NCBI GenBank assembly: GCA_031411495.1
Contig: JANOBD010000235.1
Location: forward strand, 124,001 to 188,000
Origin: JANOBD01 sp031411495
Lineage (GTDB): Bacteria; Planctomycetota; Phycisphaerae; Tepidisphaerales; Tepidisphaeraceae
DNA length: 64,000 bases
Reading direction: 5' to 3'
The notes under the pieces were generated by a model. The model worked only from the letters and a program-made list of their open reading frames with translations, searched no databases and had not been told where the DNA came from. Shown here piece by piece: positions 45,005 to 54,082 of the stretch. The first letter of the stretch is position 1. Each line of letters begins with the position of its first letter. The position numbers and the translations under genes were made by a program.

Positions 45005-45108
45005 GAAACCACAGATGAACACCGATCAACACAGATGAAGGCGCGATGCAGCGCCGATGTGATCCTGATTAACGTCTATCTGTGTTCATCTTGTTCATCT
45101 GTGGTTCC
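45005..45108. repeat. Inverted repeat of the ACCACAGATGAACA type
   Basis: The left arm (45006-45039: ACCACAGATGAACA, spacer, AACACAGAT) and the right arm (45075-45107, its reverse complement with an extra or missing base) bracket a 35-base loop. The repeated GATGAACACAGAT word resembles intergenic repeats common in planctomycetes and related phyla. It lies in the gap between two convergent genes. Confidence 0.7.
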
Positions 45109-45141
45109 AAATGAATGAGACGATCAGCGCTCTGTGTCGAA

Positions 45142-46707
45142 TTACACCGCCAGCCGCGTGAGCGAGCGCGTCTGGATCGTGTCCGATGTCAGGCGAAGCA
45201 ATTCGTCGGCGGTGACGGGGATGTTGCCGACCTGGTTCACCTCGAGCGCCGCCGCGTACGAGCCGAGCATTGCCGCCGACATCAGATCGCCACCGGCCGC
45301 GAGTGTTGCCGTCGCGGTGGCGAGTAACGCGTCACCGCATCCGAGCGGATCGATCCCACGTTTCGCGAACGCCGGGATGTATTCGCTGCGTAGCCGCTCG
45401 TTCGCTTCGCGGGCCGCCACATCGGGCCAATCGAACGTGACCAGACCTTGCTTGCCGAGCGTGATCAGCGCCTGGCGGGAGTCGAGCGTCCCAAGCAGCT
45501 TGCCGACGACCGCTCCGAGTCCGGAACTGAGATCGCCGATCGCCTGGCGCGCCTCGCGCTCGGTGGGGCAGATGAGGTCCATGCCGCGGAACTTCAGGAG
45601 ATCGCCCTGCGAGCCACTGACGTCTGCCGCGAGAATCGACACCTGTTTCCGGAGCGTGTCGCCCACGCGATCGAGCAGCCCGCGCGAGATGGTGCCGTAA
45701 CCGAAGTCGGTGAAAATGACCGCATCCGCGCCGCGGGCAGCATCGAGCAACAGGCCGGCGACGCGCTCTTCCATCTGCGAATCCAGCGGCGCCGGGCCGC
45801 CTTCTTCGACGCGGAACATCTTGGTCTCTTCGACGAGGTATCGCTCTTTGACGATGGTCGATTTGCGGCTGTTCACCGAACGAACATTGACGCCGGCGGC
45901 GCTCATGCGCATCGCGCCGGCATGGGCGAAGTCGTCATCCGCCATCGCGGTGATGAGCGTTGGTGCGCAGCCGAGCGAAGCCAGGTGAAGCGCGACCACG
46001 CCGGCGCCGCCGTCGTACTCGGCCCGGTTAACCGACCGCAGCGACATCACCGGAGCCTCGCCGGCAATGCCGAGCGCTTCGCAGAAGTGATAGCGGTCGA
46101 GCATATAGTCGCCGACGACGACGACGTTCAAATCGCGAAAACGGTGGACCAGATTTGAAAGCGACAGTGCCGTGATGTCATAGCGTTCGCGGAACCGGCG
46201 AAGCTTCTCGTCTTCGAAGGCGTCGGTCTGCGAAAGCGTGTTGATCAGCGCGGTGGAGGAGTAGACGACATCGCCGCCGCTGAAGACGACGCGTCCGCCG
46301 CGTTGAATGACGGTGTCGCGCTCGCGATGAAACCGCGGGTCGGCCGAGTTCTCGTACTCGCGGCCTTTCACGTAGATATCCGGCGCAAGATCCTGCAGCA
46401 ACTCGACCGACGTCGGATGCGGGTTGACGTACACCAGGTCGACCGCCTGCAACGCGGCCAGGTTTCGGGCCCGCAGGTCGTCAGGAATCAGCGGGCGATT
46501 CACGCCCTTGGCGACGTGCGTGTCGCTGCTCACGGTGACGATCAGCATGTCGCCGAGTGAGCGCGCGTATTCCAGATGATGCACGTGGCCGGGATGAACG
46601 ATGTCGAAACATCCGTGGCAATGGACAACCGTCTTGCCGGCAGCGCGAGCCTGCGCGCGGATTGACAGCAGTTGGTCGAGATCGACGATTTTCCGAGCCG
46701 GCATCAT
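45142..46707 (-). CDS. HldE-like bifunctional enzyme with reversed domain order (nucleotidyltransferase then PfkB kinase)
   Basis: A 521-residue protein. Residues of about 1-165 are a cytidylyltransferase-like domain (CHGCFDIVHPGHVHHLEYARSLGD, then VSSDTHVAKGVNRP), which activates a sugar phosphate with a nucleotide. Residues of about 185-521 are a PfkB sugar kinase (VVVGDYMLDRYHFCEALGIAGEAPV, EYDGGAGVVALHLASLG, and RGIDPLGCGDALLATATAT with the catalytic Asp). Normal HldE makes ADP-heptose and has the kinase first. GGGAG upstream supports ATG 46707; longer starts are possible. It is divergent from the glycosyltransferase operon, so a heptose-like nucleotide sugar donor for that cluster is likely. 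Confidence 0.85.
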   Translation of the reverse strand: MMPARKIVDLDQLLSIRAQARAAGKTVVHCHGCFDIVHPGHVHHLEYARSLGDMLIVTVSSDTHVAKGVNRPLIPDDLRARNLAALQAVDLVYVNPHPTSVELLQDLAPDIYVKGREYENSADPRFHRERDTVIQRGGRVVFSGGDVVYSSTALINTLSQTDAFEDEKLRRFRERYDITALSLSNLVHRFRDLNVVVVGDYMLDRYHFCEALGIAGEAPVMSLRSVNRAEYDGGAGVVALHLASLGCAPTLITAMADDDFAHAGAMRMSAAGVNVRSVNSRKSTIVKERYLVEETKMFRVEEGGPAPLDSQMEERVAGLLLDAARGADAVIFTDFGYGTISRGLLDRVGDTLRKQVSILAADVSGSQGDLLKFRGMDLICPTEREARQAIGDLSSGLGAVVGKLLGTLDSRQALITLGKQGLVTFDWPDVAAREANERLRSEYIPAFAKRGIDPLGCGDALLATATATLAAGGDLMSAAMLGSYAAALEVNQVGNIPVTADELLRLTSDTIQTRSLTRLAV

Positions 46708-46812
46708 CGGCGCTCCCGGGTGTTGGTGCGAGAAGGATCGATTCATGCAATCGTCGACAAAGGGCTCTGGAAAACTTGAATTATCGGACAGTCGCACGCG
46801 TTTGTGCAGTGC

Positions 46813-46829
46813 CGGACCGTTTCGGTCCG
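46813..46829. promoter_or_regulatory. Perfect 17-base palindromic hairpin before the glycosyltransferase operon
   Basis: CGGACCG and CGGTCCG enclose a TTT loop, ending 11 bases before GTG 46841 and overlapping the region between two divergent transcripts. It could be an operator or a leader hairpin. Confidence 0.35.
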
Positions 46830-46840
46830 ATAAGGGATTC

Positions 46841-48997
46841 GTGACTAATCAAGCATCGGCACGGCTCGACGAGCGGATCAACTCAGAAGCATGGGCGGAA
46901 GTCGCAATGCTGCTGCAGGGCAGCCACGAGCCAGGCGATGTCTGGCTGCGCACGCTCGCGGCCAACCTCGACTCGATGAAATCCCATCGCCCAGCGCTGT
47001 ACGTGAAAGTGATGCGGGCAATTCCCGCGTTTGAACTCACGCCCGACGAGATCCGCATCAATCCGTCGAGAACCGACGCGCGCGCACTCGAGATCTTCGG
47101 GACGACGCAACTTTTGCGACAAGGCGGCCGCGCGGTGGCGCTCGCCGGTATTGGCGACGGCCGGGTGCTGCGAGCGCACGCGCGCTTCTTGCCCGCCCTC
47201 ATCCTTGGGCGCCAGCAGGAAGTGATAGTCATCGAACCCGATTTCACCAGGCTCATCGGCGGTCTGGGGCTGACGGACCTCTCCGGGCCCCGCGGCGCGT
47301 TCGAGCAGAAGCGGATCACCTGGTACGTCGGTCCGGACTGGATCGATGAGCTCTCGAACGAATTGATCGAACAGCACACGCGCGTCGCGCCCATGCGTGC
47401 CGAGCCGTCAACAACTGCGCGCCCAGAAATCGAAGACGGCATCGCCGAGGTACAGGCTCGAATCCTGGCGGCGTTCGAGGCGCGTCGCGATCGCATCCAC
47501 ACGCACTACGAGAATAAACCGGATGCAGAGCTGCTGGATGTCCTGAGCTCCAATCCTTCGCGCAAGCCGCGCATGCTGCTGCTCGCGTCACAGTTCTCGG
47601 CCGTGCTGCAATACTCCACTGCGGATGCGGCGCAGGCATTGGGTGAGCTCGGCTGGGAAGTGGAAATCGCCACCGAGCGCGAAATGTTTCACTCGATGGC
47701 GCACACGTCGGTCGTCGCATCGATCGACGCGTTCAGGCCGGATATCGTCTTCCAGATCGATCACCTGCGATATGAGTTCAAGGACCTTATTCCGGCGAAT
47801 CTGCCATTCGTTTGCTGGATCCAGGATCACCTGACAAATCTCACGAACGACTTCGCCGGCAACTCGATTGGCGAACGAGACTTCGTCCTCACCGGCGGCG
47901 CGTACCGATACGTGAATCGCTACAGCTACCCGCGCCGCCAGTGCGTCGACATGCCCAAGTGCTCGCGGCCCCCAAAGCTTCCGAGGTACTGGACGTGTGA
48001 ACGCGAAGACCTCCTCTACGTCAGCCACTGGTCGCACACCGCGGACAACACGACGTCGGACCTCTGCGGGCGGATCCGCGAACTTGCCGGCGTTGCCGCG
48101 GAAGGGGCGATGCGCGAGTGCTGTACCGAGATGATCCGCGCCTATGGCCGTGGCGAGTCATTCAAAACCGACCTTGCCGTGCGGACGATGGTTCGCGGCG
48201 TCTTCACGCCGATGAACTATGGCTGTGAAGAAAAGACCGAGCAGTTCTTTGTCGACGTGCTCTTCCAGCGCTTGAACCAGGTATTCTACCGCCAGCAATC
48301 GCTCAACTGGGCCGCGGAGATTGCGGAAGAACTCGGGCTGAAGTTCGGCATCTATGGCAAGGGCTGGGAAAAGCATCCGACCCTGAGTCGCTTCGCGCGG
48401 GGAGTTGTAAAGTACGGCGACGATCTGGAAGTCCTGACGCGCGAGTCGAAAATTCTCCTTCAGATCGAACCTTACGCCTGCTACACGCACCAACGCATGC
48501 TGGACGCGCTCCTCACCGGCGGATTCACGCTCATTCGCGAACATCCGCTCAACACTTTGCCGGTTCGCATTCGTCAATTTCTGGATGCGTACGTGCCGGC
48601 GGGCATTATTTCTGTGCCGGACGCGATGGCATCGCTTTCGCCGCCGTTGCGGGCGGAGTTCGAGCAGCTTCTTGGCGAGTGCGAGATCATCGCCGCGATG
48701 GGCGATGTCGTGGACGTCGTCCGCGGCTGGCAGCGCGCAGGCATCATCGGCGACGGTGATGAAGTGTTGCCTCACCTCGGCGAGATCGCGTTCGATTCAA
48801 AGGAATCGCTTCGTGAACGAATTCAGTTCTTCATCGAGCACGATGCACGCCGACGGCAGATCGCCAGCGAGCAGCGCGAGACCATCATGATGAGGCTGAC
48901 GTATCGAGAAGCATTGGACCGCGCGATGAGGCGAATCCACGCGTTGCTGGTCGACTCGTGCGCAGCGGCCAGCATCCAGTTGCGGGAGGCGGCGTGA
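46841..48997 (+). CDS. Large CgeB-like glycosyltransferase
   Basis: About 718 residues. The central and C-terminal part is a GT-B type transferase of the CgeB / Glyco_trans_1_2 kind: RKPRMLLLASQFSAVLQYSTADAAQALGELGW starts it; LKFGIYGKGWEKHPTL and ILLQIEPYACYTHQRMLDALLTGGFTLIREH carry the donor-binding region. The first 250 residues are a separate domain (ALEIFGTTQLLRQGGRAVALAGIGDGRVL, a Rossmann-like turn) of unknown role. GTG 46841 with AAGGG upstream is preferred; ATG 46745 is possible, but the 32 codons between have non-coding composition and contain a palindrome. First of eight cluster genes; its stop overlaps the next start (GTGA). Confidence 0.8.
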   Translation: MTNQASARLDERINSEAWAEVAMLLQGSHEPGDVWLRTLAANLDSMKSHRPALYVKVMRAIPAFELTPDEIRINPSRTDARALEIFGTTQLLRQGGRAVALAGIGDGRVLRAHARFLPALILGRQQEVIVIEPDFTRLIGGLGLTDLSGPRGAFEQKRITWYVGPDWIDELSNELIEQHTRVAPMRAEPSTTARPEIEDGIAEVQARILAAFEARRDRIHTHYENKPDAELLDVLSSNPSRKPRMLLLASQFSAVLQYSTADAAQALGELGWEVEIATEREMFHSMAHTSVVASIDAFRPDIVFQIDHLRYEFKDLIPANLPFVCWIQDHLTNLTNDFAGNSIGERDFVLTGGAYRYVNRYSYPRRQCVDMPKCSRPPKLPRYWTCEREDLLYVSHWSHTADNTTSDLCGRIRELAGVAAEGAMRECCTEMIRAYGRGESFKTDLAVRTMVRGVFTPMNYGCEEKTEQFFVDVLFQRLNQVFYRQQSLNWAAEIAEELGLKFGIYGKGWEKHPTLSRFARGVVKYGDDLEVLTRESKILLQIEPYACYTHQRMLDALLTGGFTLIREHPLNTLPVRIRQFLDAYVPAGIISVPDAMASLSPPLRAEFEQLLGECEIIAAMGDVVDVVRGWQRAGIIGDGDEVLPHLGEIAFDSKESLRERIQFFIEHDARRRQIASEQRETIMMRLTYREALDRAMRRIHALLVDSCAAASIQLREAA

Positions 48998-50178
48998 AAC
49001 TCAGCTATTTGATCATCACTTACAACCGCAGGGATGGCCTGCTGCACAACCTGCGCGAATTGTTCGCGCGCGACCCCAATGCAGATGTGTGGGTTGTCGA
49101 CAACGCGAGCACGGACGGGACATTCGCCGCGGTTCGCCGCGCCTATCCGAACGTGAGAATCGTCCGGCTCGAATGCAATCTCGGTATGCCGGCGCGGAAC
49201 GTCGCGCTGCGCGAAATGACCAGCGAGTACGTCGCCCTCATCGACGACGACAGTTATCCCATGGGGAACGCGATCGAAACGTCGGTCCTGTACATGAATG
49301 CTCGTCCGGATGTCGCGGCGGTCGTCGGTCGTGCGGTGCTGCCCGATGGTCGATCCGAAGCGTCGGCCTTTCCGGCGATCCTGCTGGGATGTGCAACGTG
49401 CGTGCGGCTGAGCGCGGTGCGGGCGGTCGGATATTTTCCGGACGACTTCTTTCGGCAGGCCGAGGAATACGATCTCAGTTGCCGCCTGTGGAACGCAGGG
49501 TATCGGGTCGCGCGGTTCGAAGACCTGATTTATCGGCACGATAAGAAGCCGAGCGCCAGCAGGGCGAGTCGCGATGTAACCTCATTGGATCTGAAACACA
49601 ATCTGATCATCGCGGCGAGATATCTTCCACGGAGTTACTACGCGGATTATCGATCGGACTTTGTGCAGCGCTACGGCGCCATCATGCGTCATGCGGGCTA
49701 TGGAGATCAGCTGCCCGAGGTGATCGCAGATGCCGATCGCTACGTCGAAGACGCGGGTAAACTCTGCCGCCAGCCGCTGAGCCGCCTGGCTTTCGAGTCC
49801 GTCTTCGATCACGCGCGGCAACGCGAGATGATTCAGCGCTGGACGGCGAGGCACGGCATCGAGCGCGTCGCGATCGCCGACTACTCGAAAAACCTCTTCG
49901 CCACCTATCGTGGCGCGATCGACGCCGGCCTGCACGTTGCTTCCATTATCGACAATCGCACGGCGTTCGCCGGGCTTAGATATCGGGACATCGCGGTACG
50001 TCATGCGGACGAAACCCGGGACGATGAGTTCGACGGCATCATCGTTTCCAACATCAACCCGGCCCAGGTGGAACGCGCGACGATCGAGGCCCGTCTCCGC
50101 TTTCCTGACTGCCGCGTACTTACGCTTTGGCAGGGGCGCACAATCCATCAGTCATCGGTCGGTGAAATCGCCGCGTAG
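48994..50178 (+). CDS. GT2 glycosyltransferase with C-terminal Rossmann-like extension
   Basis: A 394-residue protein. The GT-A core (1-220) has LSYLIITYNRRDGLLHNL, WVVDNASTDGTFAAVR, the metal-binding YVALIDDDSYPMGNA, and FRQAEEYDLSCRLWNAGY, where the ED of rhamnosyltransferase-like GT2 enzymes sits. The last about 110 residues (IERVAIADYSKNLFATYRGAIDAGLHVASIIDN, DEFDGIIVSNINPAQ) look like a nucleotide-binding domain, unusual for a simple GT2. The GTG start overlaps the previous stop, with GGGAGG upstream. It transfers a sugar to a growing surface glycan. Confidence 0.85.
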   Translation: MKLSYLIITYNRRDGLLHNLRELFARDPNADVWVVDNASTDGTFAAVRRAYPNVRIVRLECNLGMPARNVALREMTSEYVALIDDDSYPMGNAIETSVLYMNARPDVAAVVGRAVLPDGRSEASAFPAILLGCATCVRLSAVRAVGYFPDDFFRQAEEYDLSCRLWNAGYRVARFEDLIYRHDKKPSASRASRDVTSLDLKHNLIIAARYLPRSYYADYRSDFVQRYGAIMRHAGYGDQLPEVIADADRYVEDAGKLCRQPLSRLAFESVFDHARQREMIQRWTARHGIERVAIADYSKNLFATYRGAIDAGLHVASIIDNRTAFAGLRYRDIAVRHADETRDDEFDGIIVSNINPAQVERATIEARLRFPDCRVLTLWQGRTIHQSSVGEIAA

Positions 50179-50189
50179 AGGAGACGAGA

Positions 50190-51347
50190 ATGAACCTGCT
50201 CATCATCGGCGACCGCAAGCCGCTCAATGATTCGGACCTTGCGTTGTCTGTGTTTCGAGACGCCGGCCACGACACCACGTTTCTCTATCGCGGGCCGGAG
50301 TATCCCCTCGACTTCGGCATTCCTGTTGAAGAAGGGCGGGTCATCGATCAGATCGGCGAGATCGTGTCGAGTAAATCGATCGACGTCATCTACTTCCGTG
50401 TCGACTGGTTCGACAAGCTTTACACGCTTCATGGCCGGGCGATTCTCGACGCGGACTTTGGCGTGCCGATCGTGTTTGGCTATCACTGCCACACATGCTG
50501 CCCGACCGACTTCGAGGCCCACAGCTTCGCGAACGCGGATGCGCTGATCCTGCTGAATGCTGAAAGCCAGGGATGGTTCGAGTCGCGGTACGCCATTCAA
50601 CAACCGACGCGCTGCGTGCCTAGCCTCTTCCTCCCCAAAAAGGACTGGTACGACGTGCCGCTGGCGTCGAAGCTTTCAAAGGCCGATGGACGTCGGCATG
50701 TGGTGATCCCCTCGAATGTGCTCCGTGTGGCCGCAGTTCCGGAGAAACTCGATCCGGCGGTTCCGATCGAGAGCGCGATCATCGACCGATACGATTACGT
50801 TCGCCTCATCGAGCAGCTCGCCAAGCGCGAGCTTATCGTCCACGTCTACGGCAAGTTCGCGGCGCACAACGGGCAGATGATCGAGCAGGTCGAGAGGGCA
50901 TATCGCGCGCTCGCGAGCCAGTATCCGACTCGCGTTCATTTTCATGGTCGCGTCGATCAAGCCGCTTTCGCGACGGAGCTCAGCCAGTACGACGCGGCTT
51001 TGCTGACCGGATACGTGCCGTACCAGCCGGTCCCGAAGTTTGATCACATGAACTATCAGATCCGTATGAATCCTGTACTCGCCGCTCGGCTGCCGATGTT
51101 GATCGCCTCGGGAACCGGCGCCTGGACCGAGCGAGAACTGAAGCGCAGCGGCGCCGGCTTCGTCTTCAACAGCTTCGAGAACCTTGCGGAAACGCTGAAG
51201 AACGAGAAGAAACTGCTCGCTGCCAGCGAAGCGGCCGTTCAGCTTCAGGCAAGCCACAATGCCGAAGCGTGGGTAGAGCCGATGACAAGCTTCTTTGCCG
51301 TGGTGGTCGAGTCGTACCAGAATCGCTCCAGTTCACAGGCGGCCTGA
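50190..51347 (+). CDS. GT4-like glycosyltransferase
   Basis: A 385-residue GT-B type protein. LIIGDRKPLNDSDLALSVFRDAGHDTTFLYR is the N-terminal Rossmann start. The C-terminal half has IVHVYGKFAAHNGQMIEQV, VHFHGRVDQAAFATELSQYDAALLTGY and LAARLPMLIASGTGAWTERELKRSGAGFVF, which are the usual donor-binding steps, although the classic E(x7)E motif is degenerate. It begins 11 bases after the GT2 gene with GAGGAGA upstream. Probably acts in the same surface-glycan assembly. Confidence 0.75.
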   Translation: MNLLIIGDRKPLNDSDLALSVFRDAGHDTTFLYRGPEYPLDFGIPVEEGRVIDQIGEIVSSKSIDVIYFRVDWFDKLYTLHGRAILDADFGVPIVFGYHCHTCCPTDFEAHSFANADALILLNAESQGWFESRYAIQQPTRCVPSLFLPKKDWYDVPLASKLSKADGRRHVVIPSNVLRVAAVPEKLDPAVPIESAIIDRYDYVRLIEQLAKRELIVHVYGKFAAHNGQMIEQVERAYRALASQYPTRVHFHGRVDQAAFATELSQYDAALLTGYVPYQPVPKFDHMNYQIRMNPVLAARLPMLIASGTGAWTERELKRSGAGFVFNSFENLAETLKNEKKLLAASEAAVQLQASHNAEAWVEPMTSFFAVVVESYQNRSSSQAA

Positions 51348-51364
51348 TCCGATAACTAGTGGTA

Positions 51365-52417
51365 ATGGATCGACCTGCCGTCACCATCGTCGTGCCGACG
51401 ATTCGCCGCGCCAGCATTGCCGAGTTTCTCGCGGCATGGCGTGCCGAGTTCATCGGCCACCGCGTGATCGTGATGGAAGATAATCCCGAGCCGACATTCG
51501 ATCTCGGCGATTCATCGATTCATCACCTCAGCTGGCGTGATATCGACCGCGAACTCGGCGAATGGTCGTGGATCATTCCCCGCCGGACAGACTGCGTCCG
51601 GTCATTCGGCTATCTCCGCGCGATGCAACTCGGCTGCGACGTGATCATCACGCTCGATGACGACTGTTTTCCGATCGCCGAAGGATTCATCGATCGGCAC
51701 GTTCAGAATCTCTTCGAACCTTCGAGACAAGAGGCGTGGGTCAGCACCGGCAGCGGCGTGACGCCGCGCGGCGTGCCTTATCTGGCGCGGGCGCGGACGC
51801 AGAAGGTCGGCATCAGCCACGGCTTGTGGACCAATGTGCCCGACTACGACGCGTGCACGCAACTCGTCGTCGCCCGCGGCACGGCGAAGTTCCAACCCAT
51901 CCATCAGACCATTCCGTCCGGCAGTTATTACCCGATGTGCGGAATGAATCTCGCCTGGCGCGCCGAACTCACGCCGGCGATGTACTTCCTGCTCATGGGG
52001 CGCGACTGGCCCTTCGATCGCTTCGGCGACATCTGGTGCGGCATCCTGTCGAAGAAGATCTGCGACCATCTCGGCTATGGCGTCATCAGCGGCGATCCGA
52101 TGATCGAGCATCGTCGCGCTTCCAACGTCTGGACCAACCTTCAGAAGGAAACGCCCGGGCTTCCGGTGAACGAGACGCTCTGGAGCGCGGTCGACTCCAT
52201 TGTGCTCACGGAAAAGACGGTCGCCGGCTGCTATCAGCAGATCGCGAACGAACTCAACATCGAAGGCGAATACTGGGACCGGCTGCGCGAAGCGATGGCG
52301 TTCTGGTCAGAAATCACCAATGCGGCGTCGGATGTGCTGCGCACCGATCGGGCGCGAGACCTTTTGAGGAGCGACTCATGTCGAATCCAACCGGTTCCAC
52401 AGCGCCTGCCGGCGTGA
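51365..52417 (+). CDS. Reversibly glycosylated polypeptide (GT75)-like protein
   Basis: A 350-residue GT-A fold protein. VTIVVPTIRR opens it; CDVIITLDDDCFP is the DxD-type metal site. GSYYPMCGMNLAWRAELTPAMYFLLMG, then FDRFGDIWCGILSKKICDHLGYGVISG, closely parallel the MCGMNLAF and DDMWAG..KVICDHLG segments of plant reversibly glycosylated polypeptides, which act as UDP-arabinopyranose mutases. It is therefore either a mutase supplying a furanose donor or a retaining transferase. ATG 51365 is used (GTG 51359 is an alternative). Its end overlaps the next gene by 40 bases. Confidence 0.78.
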   Translation: MDRPAVTIVVPTIRRASIAEFLAAWRAEFIGHRVIVMEDNPEPTFDLGDSSIHHLSWRDIDRELGEWSWIIPRRTDCVRSFGYLRAMQLGCDVIITLDDDCFPIAEGFIDRHVQNLFEPSRQEAWVSTGSGVTPRGVPYLARARTQKVGISHGLWTNVPDYDACTQLVVARGTAKFQPIHQTIPSGSYYPMCGMNLAWRAELTPAMYFLLMGRDWPFDRFGDIWCGILSKKICDHLGYGVISGDPMIEHRRASNVWTNLQKETPGLPVNETLWSAVDSIVLTEKTVAGCYQQIANELNIEGEYWDRLREAMAFWSEITNAASDVLRTDRARDLLRSDSCRIQPVPQRLPA

Positions 52418-53352
52418 GCGTCCCCGGCGGCGCCTCGCCGACGAGCCATGCTCGCCCGCCGCAGAAGTTCGGCGTCGTGCGCCGCGCGCTCGCCGACACG
52501 CATCTTCAACCGCGCTTCTGGGGCGAGCCGCCGCTCCGAACCGCCGCCTGGTGGACGTGGAAACACAAGCTCGCCGCACGCGGGCTCTGCCTGACCAGCA
52601 ACGAACGCCGGCTCGCCGATCTGCGCAACAAACATCGCGGCCAGCGCTGCTTCATCCTCGGCAACGGGCCGAGCCTGAACCGGTGCGATCTCACCAGGCT
52701 CAAGAACGAAGTCACCTTCGCCGCCAACAGCATCTTCCTCAAGACCGATGAGATGGGTTTCGTTCCGACCTACTACGTCGTGGAGGATATCCTGGTTGCC
52801 GAAGATCGCGCCAAGCGAATTGACGCATACAAAGGCCCCACGAAGCTCTTCGGCAACTACCTCCGCCGGTTCCTCAGCGATGGTCCGGATGTCATCTGGA
52901 TGAACGTCCGCATCAACTACTCGAACTATGCGAACTTCCCGCACTTTTCGGAAAGTGCGACGCGCCAGCTCTGGTGCGGCGGAACGGTCACGTACCTGAG
53001 CATGCAGCTCGCTTTTCACATGGGCTTCAGCGACGTGTACCTCATCGGCTTCGACCACAACTATGTCATCCCGGCGGATGCGATCGTTGATGGCAACCGC
53101 ATCGAATCCGCGAGCGGAGACCCGAATCACTTTGACCCGAGCTACTTCGGCAAAGGCTATCGGTGGCACAACCCACGGACCGACCGGATGGAGATCGCTT
53201 ACGTCCGTGCGAAGGAGCATTTCACCCGCGCCGGTCGGCGGATCATCAATGCAACTGCCGGCGGCAAGCTCGAACTGTTCCCCCGCGTCGATTTCGACGC
53301 GCTGTTTGAAGAACCGATCGTCACCAGGACGCAGGCGGCCAAGGCCGCATAA
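52378..53352 (+). CDS. DUF115 / MptE-like protein (6-hydroxymethylpterin diphosphokinase fold)
   Basis: A 324-residue protein. Residues 95-290 hold the PF01973-type pattern CFILGNGPSLNRCDLTRLKNEVTFAANSIFL, then FVPTYYVVED, TVTYLSMQLAFHMGFSDVYLIGFDH and REKEH-like KEHFTRAG. In archaea MptE makes pterin diphosphate; in bacteria the same fold sits in motility-accessory and surface-glycan genes, often with nonulosonate sugars. GAGGAG seven bases before ATG 52378 fixes the start, which overlaps the RGP-like gene. A transferase of an acidic sugar phosphate is a reasonable guess. Confidence 0.82.
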   Translation: MSNPTGSTAPAGVSVPGGASPTSHARPPQKFGVVRRALADTHLQPRFWGEPPLRTAAWWTWKHKLAARGLCLTSNERRLADLRNKHRGQRCFILGNGPSLNRCDLTRLKNEVTFAANSIFLKTDEMGFVPTYYVVEDILVAEDRAKRIDAYKGPTKLFGNYLRRFLSDGPDVIWMNVRINYSNYANFPHFSESATRQLWCGGTVTYLSMQLAFHMGFSDVYLIGFDHNYVIPADAIVDGNRIESASGDPNHFDPSYFGKGYRWHNPRTDRMEIAYVRAKEHFTRAGRRIINATAGGKLELFPRVDFDALFEEPIVTRTQAAKAA

Positions 53353-53364
53353 CGGAGAAGCAGG

Positions 53365-54069
53365 ATGAGTGAGAAAATCAAGATCGCCGCGATCGTGCCG
53401 ATGCGCCACGACAGCGAGCGCGTGAAGGGAAAGAACTACCGTCCGCTCGGGGGCGTGCCGCTCTTTTATCACATCGTGCAGACGCTCCTGAGCTGCCCGT
53501 CGATCGATCGCGTCGTGATCGACACAGACAGCGCTCCGATCAAGAAGAGCTGCGCGAAGGACTTTCCGCAGGTCACCGTCGTCGATCGTCCGAAGAACCT
53601 TCGCAAGGGCGAGACGCCGATGAACGACGTCCTGCTCAACACGATCAAGAAGGTCGAAGCCGACATCTACCTGCAGACTCACAGCACGAACCCGCTGCTC
53701 ACGAGCGAATCGATCGAGACCGCCATCGCCAAGTTCCGAGCCGCGCGGACCCGCAATGACAGCCTCTTCAGCGTAACCAGGCTCCAGCAGCGCCTGTGGG
53801 ATGCGATGGCGCTGCCCGTCAATCACGATCCCGCCGTCCTGCAGCGCTCGCAGGACCTTCGGCCGATCTACATCGAGAACAGCAGCCTCTACCTCTTTAC
53901 GAAGGAGTCGCTGTTGGAGCACGGCAACCGCATCGGCAAGAGCCCGTTGATGTTCGAGCTCGACAAGATCGAGGCGCACGACATCGACGACGAAATGGAT
54001 TTCGTCATGGCGGAGATGCTGCATCAGCGCACAAGTGCCGGCGAGCGGTCGGACAAGGAAGCCGCCTGA
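53365..54069 (+). CDS. CMP-sugar synthetase-like cytidylyltransferase (NeuA/KdsB fold)
   Basis: A 234-residue protein of the acylneuraminate cytidylyltransferase family. IAAIVPMRHDSERVKGKNYRPLGGVPLFYHIVQT is the CTP-binding loop (R-S/D-x-R-x-x-x-K), and DIYLQTHSTNPLLTSESIE is the sugar-side segment corresponding to QPTSPL. The C-terminus KIEAHDIDDEMDFVMAE matches the terminal D-x-D metal motif. It should activate a 2-oxo-acid sugar or similar acid with CTP. No NeuB/NeuC or KdsA-type gene is nearby, so the acid is unknown. It sits 12 bases after the DUF115 gene. Confidence 0.88.
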   Translation: MSEKIKIAAIVPMRHDSERVKGKNYRPLGGVPLFYHIVQTLLSCPSIDRVVIDTDSAPIKKSCAKDFPQVTVVDRPKNLRKGETPMNDVLLNTIKKVEADIYLQTHSTNPLLTSESIETAIAKFRAARTRNDSLFSVTRLQQRLWDAMALPVNHDPAVLQRSQDLRPIYIENSSLYLFTKESLLEHGNRIGKSPLMFELDKIEAHDIDDEMDFVMAEMLHQRTSAGERSDKEAA

Positions 54070-54082
54070 GCGGAGGAATGCC

